Shown here piece after piece: positions 55,358 to 64,000 of a stretch of DNA of 64,000 bases. Source of the stretch: Chrysoporthe austroafricana (taxonomy: Eukaryota > Ascomycota > Sordariomycetes > Diaporthales > Cryphonectriaceae); assembly GCA_001051155.2 (NCBI GenBank), contig JYIP02000005.1:4030001-4094000 (forward strand). Direction: 5' to 3'. How positions within the stretch are numbered: the stretch's first letter is position 1; each line of letters begins with the position of its first letter. The notes beneath the pieces were generated by a model. The model saw nothing but the letters and a program-made list of their open reading frames with translations. It ran no database searches and had not been told where the DNA came from. A program made the translations under genes and the position numbers.

Positions 55358-58300
55358 ATGCCTTACCTAGAAACGCTCGCCGAGCGCTATGTCGAGCAGG
55401 ATGGTCTGTCGACGGAGGAGCAAGACAAGATCATTACAGACGCCTCTGACTGTAAGATTCGATTTTACCCACAAGCCATACTGAATAGATCCTAATCTCG
55501 TACGAAGATGTGAGATTTGGTTGGAAGTACCACCGCGACAATCCCCAGTCACCGGCCACTCAGCTGGCAATGTCGATACGGCGCTGGGTGTCCTCCACGG
55601 GTGATGACGGTAATGATGTCGATGAGGGTGTAGTTGCAGACGTAGGCAGCATTGAGAAGACTGCGAGAGGTGAGTGCTTAGTCCAAGTTGTGCTCTGCAC
55701 GGGAGACCTAGGCTCGGTACTGACGAATGACAGCTCACAAATTCTTATCCGGGACCTTGAATGCTTTGCCTAGGTCGACATTACAGCCTCGAGAAGGTGA
55801 GCTTGCATCACGATACACACGAGTGACGGTATCTGATGGCGCCATACAGTCAAGCTATTTATGACTTTTTTCAGTTCGATGTATCAACTTCAGGACGCCA
55901 GTATATCAGCAGCCACGGAAGCCCTGACCAGTCTGGTTTGGATGGACAATTTCGATCTTTCCTCGGCCGAGGATGTTCTCTCCACCATTGGCTCCATGAA
56001 TCCCGAGAGCTATACCAAACAAGTTGCAAAGACACGATCGGAGATTCTACAGCTGATCAAGATACTCCTCAGTGGCCAGTGCGGAGCGGTTCTTCAGAGA
56101 CGTCACAGGGGTAGTGAGCATCTTCTCAAGGTCTTAGGGCTTGCTGGAAAGGAGAGAGACCCTTACAATCTCCTGCGGTGGTTTCGCGATCTGAATGCTA
56201 TCCTCAAACAGAGCATTTTATCGAAGGAGGTTGCGGACGCAGCCTTCGAGTCCTTTTCCCCTTTCTTTCCCATCTCCATCCGCAGGTCGACCGCAGCTGG
56301 CCCTGAAGTCACTGAGCAGCAGTTAAAGGATGCCTTGAATTCTTGCTTTTCCTCAAATGGGCGTCTTGCCCATCGCACCATTCCTTTCCTTGTGGAGAAG
56401 CTCGACGGTGGAGCAAGTTTGACCGCTGCGGCCAAGGTTAGTATCCCCAGAGCAATTAAGCCCACCCTAGTCTTGTCGGTCGTATTCTTTCCAATGATGT
56501 TTCTGCTTCTTTGGTACTCTGCGCTCTGTATTGTATTAATACTGACGTGCTCAGATCGATATCCTACGGACTATCAAGGCATGTGTTGAGGGCTACGAGC
56601 CCATCGAGACCTACGTCTTGCCTTATCTTCCTCGAATATGGTCCTCACTTAAGTACGAGGTCAGGAATGGTGAGGTCCCGGAGGCTATCCAGGAAACGCT
56701 ATTAGTGTTTGAGACTGCAATAAGGCGTCTTGCAGGGCAAGATCCTCCCATCCATCTGAAGGATTTCGTCGACACCATTTGGAACGATTGCGTAGAGGAC
56801 TTCTTCGAAAATCCAGCCTACACCGAACAGCTCGGCTCTATCCTGATCAGTGTGGCGCGAGCTCACCTGGAGCCTTTCCGACAGATTAGCCCTCGTATCC
56901 TCGACGCTGTCAACCGGGCTATCCGTCAGCCGAAATCGCCCGCACACACAAAGACCCTGCTGCTGATCCTCAACAACCTCCTTCGTGCTCGTCGTCAACT
57001 AATGGTATTACCATCGACTCGTTCCGAGATGCAGGAGGAGGACTTATTGACGCTAGCTCGTGATATACTTTTCAGCACGCTAAAGGAAAACGCCGTGGAC
57101 GATCCAAATAGGGAGCAAGTTGAAGTGGCGAAAGAGGCCCTCGAAGGACTTGCCCAAATTGTGCAGCAGCCGTGTCCCAGAGATGCCGGAACCGAGAACG
57201 CAGCCAGCCGTGGCGGAGGCATGCTTCAGGAGATTTGTTCGGCTTTGACGTTCCGCTACATGAACGATTTTGGTATTCGTCCCGCAGCCCCATCCGATCT
57301 ATACAGGGCCATCGAGGAAGCTGCTGGCCAAGCTCTGCGAATGACAGTGCGATACTATCCAGAGGGTTATGGCAATATTGCTTCAAACCTGCTCATCGAA
57401 ATCGCCAAGAGGAATTGGGCAGGGACTCCGTCCGAGCGGTCTTTCCAAGCCCTTCAAAATTCTTGCGCCAAGCTTGCGTACATCGGCTGCACAATTACAC
57501 CAGATGCCAGATCGATAGCCGTCGTCAACTTCATTATCTTTGCAGGCAGCATGCTCAAACTGCTTGGCGTACTATTTACCCCGAAGGCTAACTTCAGAGC
57601 CTCCGCCTGGGTCGTTCATGCTCTTCATGAAGGTATTCTCGGCTTCATGCAGACTACAGAAGTACAACGCTTCCTTGAGATTGCCTGGAGTTTCAGTCAA
57701 GGCGAGATGGCATGGAGCCTTGCGTCAGTTGAAACTACCGTCAAGGACATATTGCCCATTTTCCCGGACCTTGTCTCAGGGCAGTTCACTCAGTTTGTCC
57801 CCTCTCAGGTGGTGCAGCTCTTGGTGAAGGGGTCTTCGTCACAAGATGCAGCTTTCGTGGATTCGTTCCTCCAGCTAGGGGTTTACATCGTGGCCCAGTT
57901 GTACCAGACTGCCACCGAGGAGAAGGAGGATGGCATTCAAGGTGTCCGACTCGATCTTAGTGAGCACCTGAGAATCACCGCTGGCGAAGTCGACATTAAA
58001 TTGGTCTCTTTAGAGTCTCAGGAACTTTGGAGAGACAGATATCTTGAGGTGGTGGGTAACATTGGTAAAATTGTCCTCGTCAACCTGGGTCTGTCCGCTC
58101 AACAGGCCTTGAAGTTGAATCAACAGATCGTGGCGTGTTTCCGTCCGTTGCGGTCTGACCACCAGAGCCTCTCCTGGGAATACCATGCCGAGAGCGTGAT
58201 CGCTAAATTGTCTCGTGGTATTGCCTGTGCAGTTCGGCCTGAGGTTGTGCTCGATCTGGTGAGGATCTCCCAGGAAATCCCAAGGTATTTTGTATGATGC

Positions 58301-59362
58301 TGACAGCTTTGCTGCTGACAGAATACCGATATTTACGACCTGCTCGTAGGCGATTTCGGATCGATTTCGCAGCTTCCGTCTAAGACCCTCCTCGCAAGGG
58401 ACCAGATTGCCTATGAGCTTGCCAACAAATACGATACTCAGTCCTCTGTGACGGCCGACGCAAGTGGTGGAGGGCATCAAGCCTGGGCCAGGATGTTGGC
58501 CGAGATCAAGGAGACTTTGTGCGATGCGAGCAATATGGCCGATATGCCTTTAGAGAAGTTCTTCCGCATCGTACATGTTCTCACTGGAGCGCTCAGGCGT
58601 GGAGATCGGTTCATCGCAGGGGATCTGGACATGGCGATCAGTCGTGCGCCGTTGATGGGTGGCTCTCAGCGCGGAAAATACATGGCGCGTATTCTCAACC
58701 TACTCTTCCGAGCTCCGGATGAGCCTACTACAAAACGCCATGACCACACCATACAGAAGTGTCTCTATCAGCAGCGGCTGTACTATCAGTGCATCCGGCC
58801 AATTCTGCAGCACGCGTACCCGCTGAGCCCGGAGGGGGAGGATTCCGTCACCTACGCAATCTACGTACTCCACGCTGTTAAGAACCTCACGCCGAGGCAG
58901 TACGAGGAGGACAGGGCCGAAATCCTCAGGATCGCCCTCGCAGCGATGCAGAAGGCTGATAATCTCTTCGACATCGACTCTGCTTGCGCAATCGTGCTTC
59001 ACCTAGCCAACGGCTCCATGGGTGATCATGTCTCGACCATCATTGGTGCCTGCAAGCACGTCTACCAAAAGGGTATGAACATCAATCCAGTGGGAAACGG
59101 CCCTGCCCCTGCGAGTCCCTGGAAAGAGGAGCCGCTCAAGGACGCCATGCCGCGGTTCGTACAAAAATTTGACCCGATTGAGATCCGCAAGAAGTCGATC
59201 CGTCTGTTGCGATTGTTGCCGGACAGACTTGAGGAGATGGTCGCCCGACCCCATGCCAACGTCGTGTTGATGCATTTGGCGAGTGTCCAGGCCGACAAGT
59301 CCCGAGAGGTCCGTCAGCTGGCGCAGGAGGCAAAGAGTGAATGGATCAAGGTTGGCGAGTGA
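55358..59362 (+). CDS. MMS19: MMS19 / Met18, cytosolic iron-sulfur targeting HEAT-repeat protein
   Basis: Six exons (55358-55451, 55508-55669, 55734-55796, 55850-56436, 56555-58258, 58322-59362) give 1216 residues. MMS19 is the scaffold of the CIA targeting complex that delivers Fe-S clusters to DNA polymerases, helicases such as XPD, and other nuclear proteins (family knowledge). Matches include KERDPYNLLRWFRDLNAILKQ, the FPI segment after it, HRTIPFLVEKLDGGASLTAAAK, and YVLPYLPRIWSSLKYEV in the N-terminal domain. The C-terminus has the typical last HEAT repeat: RKKSIRLLRLLPDRLEEMV to VREV-like and SEWIKVGE. No signals or membrane segments are seen. The first three introns lie in the first 110 codons; their phases all close, and LPRSTLQPREV-plus-KLFMTFFSSMYQLQD confirms the joins. 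Confidence 0.92.
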
Positions 59363-60185
59363 ACAACGTTCATATCCGGTCGTGAGAGAGACAATCCCTC
59401 GACTGCTGCGCCGTTAAAGACCTTTTGCGGTATCTGATCAAGCACATATTAGCTTTTTGCTGCCCAAAATGACCCTCGGGAGTTTCACGGAGCAAACATA
59501 GGCATAGCAGATATCTGTGGGTTCTCGATGCTGTCTGTGGCATTTTTTTTTTTTTTTTTATCAAGCACTCAGGCAAGGCCCTGGGCCTATGTAGGGTGGC
59601 ATTTGTGAATTTTAGTGGGCTGAGACTGGTGGAAAACATTGTCTGGTGTCTTCTGTTTGTTTCTAGGTGGAAGTGATTTGAATGGCCATGGCGTACCTTC
59701 TTAAGGCTGCACCTGAGTTTATGTTGGATGATAGTTCACTTGAACATTCACGAAGTGGTCCGTCGACTTGGTAAGCACATATCGTTTGGTGTTGGGGATT
59801 TGGTTTCTCTCTGAAGAAAGATACCCAGACGTACGTGAAGAGAACACAAAATGGTGTAAGGATAGGCAGGTAATAAATTGAACAGTGTGCAACAAGAGGT
59901 ATGCTTTGGCAAGATAGGACTTTTCAGCCATGGTGCAACGAGAGTAGCCGCATACTTCCTAACACATGAATCATACGGGTATCTATGCTTTATTATCGAT
60001 GCAGTGGATGCTCGTCCCAGGTAGTTAAAAGACTACTGGGTAATGCAGCCGCAACTGTTTCCTGTAATCGCAAAGACCTTTTCCAGGTGAGCAATCCGTG
60101 TGGACAAATGGTGGAAACCATCTTTCAGCTCCCAACTAGAGGAAGAGCTGTCAAATCCCAGAGAATCTCCTCAAGACTGCCACAA
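59363..60185. other. Convergent 3' flanks of MMS19 and SPC2
   Basis: A 14-base T run lies near 59545. A 70-codon minus-strand frame (59719-59931) is present but not supported as a gene. Confidence 0.55.
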
Positions 60186-61044
60186 CTACGCCTTTCTCCT
60201 CTTCCCACCCTTCTTTGCCGCCGACCCCGTTGTCTCAGCCTCCACTCTACCAGCGATCATGGCATCCAGCTCCTCAGCAGTAAAGTCTCCAGAGGACAAA
60301 GCGGGTGCGGCACCAGCACTTGCCCTTTTGTAATCCACCTGACCCACGACAGAAATATTTGAAGCGAGCATGGTCTGGAAAGGGTTGGCAACGAAGTGGC
60401 CCTTCTCATCGAACCACTCAGTGAAGGAGCGGGCAAGCGTGAAAGTCTGCGGCTTGCCAGATTTGGGGGTGATGGTTATGGTGAGGTTGTATATAGGAAC
60501 ATTCTTCTTGGTGGAGCTTGCTATTGTAATCTGGAAAGAGCATGAAGGTCAGAGTTGTGCTTGGATCTTGTTAAGTGTCCTTCTCTTGGGGACACATGTC
60601 GGCGGATGTCTGAGCCGCCCAAGGGGGAGCCTCCCAAAAGAGGAAGGCAGAGCAGCATACCATATCTCCACTAGGCGAAGTTCCCACATAGACAATGCCC
60701 TTCTCCTTCAGCCATATCCAGAGTGTCAGGGCTGAGTTCAGTATTGTGTAGACCACCACGGCAGCAGCCGTGTAGTACTTCGTGCTCTCGAAGCCGAACT
60801 TGTAGTCCCAGAGGAAGCAGGCGGCAGCAATGAAAAAAGCTGCGTAACCTAGTCCCAAGCGAACATCGGTCAGGGTGTGAGACTGTTTGAACTTGAGGGA
60901 GTTGAGGTAGTTGGGAAGGGCATCGTCGGAAGTGTTCTTGAGGTCTAAGAGAAGGTCCTAGTGAGCTGCTGTCTGCAAGAAAGAGATGGGAGTGGCTTTA
61001 CCGGCAAGATTGTAGACTGTGATTCTCTCTTTGGAGACTGCCAT
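60186..61044 (-). CDS. SPC2: Signal peptidase complex subunit 2
   Basis: Three exons (61044-61002, 60944-60661, 60530-60186) give 223 residues. SPC2 (SPC25) is a non-catalytic subunit of the ER signal peptidase complex that also contacts the translocon (family knowledge). The start MAVSKERITVYNLADLKN and the segment LPNYLNSLKFKQSHTLTDVRL precede two membrane helices (YAAFFIAAACFLWDY and YYTAAAVVVYTILNSAL), giving the expected hairpin topology with both ends cytosolic. The cytosolic domain (VPIYNLTITITPKSG, FTEWFDEKGHFV) and a Lys/Arg-rich end (KKGGKRRKA) are typical. Its start is 347 bases from the divergent EMC3 gene. Confidence 0.93.
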
Positions 61045-61391
61045 GACTGGAAGATCTTCTGGGCCCTCTCGTAAGATCTCAGAACGTCAGGAATGTGCAG
61101 ACAGCGTGGACAAAGCTCGAGAAGAGTAGGAAGCTTATATTGTCGGAGTGTGAAGCTGGCTGCGCCGATCTGTCATCAAGGGTCTCATAGGGGAGCTGCC
61201 TGCCCGGTGCAGCCTTTCTTCAGGGGTCTCAGCTTCAGCGGGTCTAGCCTGAACCTAAGCACTGAGTAAGCTTCGGCGGCAAGGGCTGTTTGTTGGTGAG
61301 CTGCAAACACCACAACACAATTCAGAGCTCTGCTCAGGGACAGCTTGGACATCTCGGAATAACTTCAGGGCACCAGCAGACTGCCTGCACC
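61045..61391. promoter_or_regulatory. Divergent promoter shared by SPC2 and EMC3
   Basis: Both coding regions begin at the edges of this 347-base stretch on opposite strands, so it must contain both promoters and 5' leaders. Confidence 0.7.
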
Positions 61392-62447
61392 ATGGCTCAA
61401 GTCCCAGTGCAGACAATCCATAGGGATCCCCAGTTATTGTGAGCTCATGCGACACGCCCTCCTCGGATATTGACCCAGCTGACGTCTTCCAGCTACTGGA
61501 TCCTCTTTCCTATCACCGTGGTCATGGTACAGGCGCATTCTCTTCTCGCAGCTAGTCAGGCCTCAGACTCACACTGACCCATACTGTCTCAGGTTCTGAC
61601 CGGTATTCTCCGGCACTATGTCACCGTGATGCTTGCCAGCCCCCCGAAAGCCCTCGACCAGAAAGCGCAGCGCGAGCAGCGCTCGCTCCTGCACGGCATC
61701 AACGTGCGGTCCAACTTCCACGTGCTCTCGAAGCGATCCTTCAACGTCCGCCGCGATGCGTTGACAGCAGCATATGAGTCCGGCGCATACCTGAAGGCGC
61801 CCGAGAACAGGGGCCAGGCGCCGCCGAACCCGATGACGGACCCCAACGCCATGGAGGGCATGATGGGTGCCATGAAGGGGCAGATGGCCATGATCATCCC
61901 CAACACGCTAATTATGAGCTGGATTAACGCGTTCTTCAGTGGCTATGTGATCAGTAGGTGCAATGAGAAGCTGGAGGCACGCTCCTGGGTAGGGAGTGCA
62001 GCGCTGACGAGGCAATCTGCGTAGTGAAATTGCCGTTCCCCCTCACCATCAAGTTCAAGAGCATGCTCCAGGCCGGGGTGGCTACCAAGGATATGGACCC
62101 CAGGTGGATGTCGAGCATTTCGTGGTACTTTTTGTGTATTTTCGGACTACAGCCTGTCTTCAACTTTATCCTCGGAAGTGACAATGGTATGTATGCCCTA
62201 CTTCCTCTCCATGGGGATTTCCCCCCCCCCTTATCGCCGGTCCTCCAAGCTAACGATTCTTCTGCCAGCTGCCAACCAAATGGCCCAGCAGATGGGTCAG
62301 ATGGGGCCTCAACAGCAGCAAATGTTTGGTCCTGGCGTAGATCCGGACAAGCAGTTCCTGGGCGAAGCCGAGAATCTTGCTGTTATTGAGCATTATTCCG
62401 TCCTTGATGATGTGGAGGACCGGCTGCTCGAGGGTATCCGGGCTTGA
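61392..62447 (+). CDS. EMC3: ER membrane protein complex subunit 3
   Basis: Five exons (61392-61438, 61493-61526, 61593-61953, 62025-62186, 62269-62447) give 260 residues. EMC3 belongs to the Oxa1/YidC superfamily and is the insertase core of the ER membrane protein complex for tail-anchored and polytopic proteins (family knowledge). Three helices are visible: YWILFPITVVMVLTGILRHY, NTLIMSWINAFFSGYVIMKL and WYFLCIFGLQPVFNFILG. The positively charged first cytosolic loop (KALDQKAQREQRSLLHG, RSNFHVLSKRSFNVRRDA) and the Met-rich segment (GMMGAMKGQMAM) are family features. Two adjacent Gln-rich stretches precede the C-terminus. The 3' end is convergent with RPC25. Confidence 0.94.
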
Positions 62448-62558
62448 GCACGGCCAATGGCTTGTAGCGGAGGCCGCATGGGCGCTCGTCCCGAAATGTA
62501 GACGTATTTAGATGCGTACGGGCCATCACGATGTGATGCCCAATGAGGCGAATCTCCT

Positions 62559-63390
62559 TCAGAGCTCCCACCACAGCGTGCATCCCAGGCCTTGCGCCTT
62601 CATGCTCCCTTTGACAACGTAGGGCGGCAGCCGCGTCTCTTGCGGTGCCTCCTCACCTGGGGCAACGGATGGCTTTGTGGGGGTCTGATCGTTCCACTCC
62701 TCACCGGTGACGGCGAGGCGGACAGTCTCGTGGATATCCCAGTAAAGCGGGCCGTTCTCACTCTCCCAGACCCAGAGCTGCTCGTTATGGTCGTACTGAC
62801 AGCCCTCGGGCAGCTCCTCGGCCTCGACGAAGATGTTGTCGAAGAAATCAGTGCGGACTGAAGTACAGAATTAGCTGGTGCCCATTGGTAGTCTGCGCAG
62901 GCCTTGGGTACGAACCATGGATGCCGTCTGGCGAACACCTACTGATACGGCCCATGATGATCTCGCCTTTGAAAGGCCGGAAAACAACAAGGCGGAATTC
63001 GGCTATGGAGGCAACCAGTCAGCCCTTCGGTCCTCGAATCAGGATGGCCTCGACTCAGGTTGACGTACCGTTCACGTTTGCAGTGCCGGTACCATGACCG
63101 ATGAGACCTTCAGAGGCCCACAGGAGATCATAGAGGCAGATGCAGAGGCCGATCTTCTGGATTACCTGTACTTGAATGGTCAGCAACTTCGTTCAATATC
63201 CCCCACTTGAGGATGGGTGCGCACCTTGTTTGCATACTTGGCATTGATGTTGTCTTCAATAGCCTGCATGCTCTTCTTGTGAAAGTCTTGGGGGGTGATC
63301 TGGACCAGATCCGCAATTTTTGTCTCAAGCACATGTTAGCACGAGTAGAGATGTGTATAGTAACAAGAGGCTACATACGAGGATGAACAT
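62559..63390 (-). CDS. RPC25: RNA polymerase III subunit RPC8 (Rpc25)
   Basis: Five exons (63390-63379, 63323-63225, 63165-63069, 63002-62916, 62857-62559) give 197 residues. Rpc25 is the Rpb7-like stalk subunit of RNA polymerase III and takes part in initiation (family knowledge). The first exon encodes only MFIL. The N-terminal RNP-like domain (ADLVQITPQDFHKKSMQAIE, NAKYANKVIQKIGLCICLYDLL) and VVFRPFKGEIIMGRI precede the OB-fold domain (DGIHVRTDFFDNIFVEAEELP, QLWVW). The WxxEWNDQ / YVVKGSMKAQGLG segment and the terminal WWEL finish the protein. Donor of intron 4 is GTTCGT, chosen for phase and for the conserved GIHVxxxFFDNIF join. The first three introns have good splice sites. Confidence 0.92.
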
Positions 63391-64000
63391 CTTGATCTGA
63401 TGCTCTGGAAGTCCCTTGTAGATATTCCAAACTGTCCTGTGGATAGATGGGAGCGCTGTGTGCCTTGTACACATTCAGATTTCAGGTCTGGAAAAGGTGG
63501 ATGATTTTGGTCGGCGACGAGTCACTGCTGGCATCCTCTGGAGGCTGGGTGTGCCAGAGCACAGTCTCGATGATCTCAGTTGACAGGTACCCTCTCTGAG
63601 ATGCGAACACTGTCCAACCCCATCCAGCCGTCAGTCAAAGTTGCAGGTGGTTTTTTCCCCCAGTGGATTTTGTACGGCGCTTGGTTCACCCACAGAACTG
63701 TGCTAGCGCCCTGAGCTCAAAGTTGTAGGTCCACGGCAAGTTACAGTGATCCAGCCTTGCACGGACCAGCCAGAGGCCCCTCCTCCCTTGTTACCTAAGT
63801 GGGTTTTTGGACTCCAGACTTCAGCTGTCAAATCTGCCACCACGACACTCCTTTCAACTCTGACAACCACCGACCGTCCACCACCACTGGAGCTATTCGA
63901 CGTCCTCCAATCCCTTCCATCATTGCGACAAGTGTTGTTATTTACTGGAGGACTTGTTTTATCATTTTTTTTCTTTCCTTACTGTCCGTCGAGGCTTGGT
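63391..64000. other. Right-end intergenic region
   Basis: This is the promoter side of RPC25. The last 150 bases are pyrimidine-rich with CACC and CATT motifs and could be the leader of a plus-strand gene beyond the window. No coding region is seen here. Confidence 0.5.

Noticed and set aside
59719..59931. 70-codon minus-strand frame beginning MAEKSYLAKAYL
   Set aside because: No conserved features; lies between convergent 3' ends where spurious small frames are expected.

Overview
The window is nuclear DNA from a filamentous ascomycete (Pezizomycotina), most likely a Sordariomycete. Genes are split by short GT..AG introns of mostly 50-80 bases, often with CTGAC or CTAAC branch sites. The gene content is typically fungal: a HET-domain gene, a two-finger C2H2 regulator with a long upstream region, a glucuronoyl esterase, a fungal-type NAD-dependent MTD1 and a Dal5/Liz1-type permease. 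I reconstructed exon-intron structures by hand so that reading phases close. Species-level identity is not claimed.

Layout. 1-4011: a long GC-rich upstream region and a C2H2 zinc-finger gene resembling FlbC-type conidiation regulators. 4012-14401: about 10 kb with no gene I can support. It is GC-rich to about 12.18 kb, with homopolymer runs, two single Ns and a perfect hairpin, then turns abruptly AT-rich. 14402-18393: RNA 3'-phosphate cyclase and the 60S assembly factor NSA2. 18618-28899: a metabolic block with an anion permease (10 exons), a 2OG-Fe(II) oxygenase divergent from it, a TDP2-like EEP-fold phosphodiesterase, a copper amine oxidase and an aldo/keto reductase. 28900-38518: an AT-rich, gene-poor accessory stretch with a GNAT acetyltransferase, a secreted eight-cysteine protein with a cystine-knot-like pattern, and a three-exon HET-domain gene. 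39531-43257: an unrecognised gene and a Ser/Pro-rich protein with a C-terminal membrane anchor. 44265-48542: a GST related to the eEF1B-gamma N-terminal domain, a CE15 glucuronoyl esterase and an extended SDR. 49429-52090: a 62-residue cysteine-rich membrane microprotein and an unnamed single-pass protein. 53163-63390: a housekeeping block with MTD1, MMS19, SPC2, EMC3 and RPC25.

Genes that may work together. SPC2 and EMC3, both ER protein-biogenesis factors, share a 347-base divergent promoter. MTD1 and MMS19 are divergent. The permease, oxygenase, amine oxidase and reductase could form a small amine or acid utilisation group. The most unusual items are the cystine-knot-like secreted protein beside a HET gene, an NSA2 intron flanked by related sequence that suggests intron gain, the tail-anchored Ser/Pro protein with internal duplication, and the long gene-free GC-rich region.
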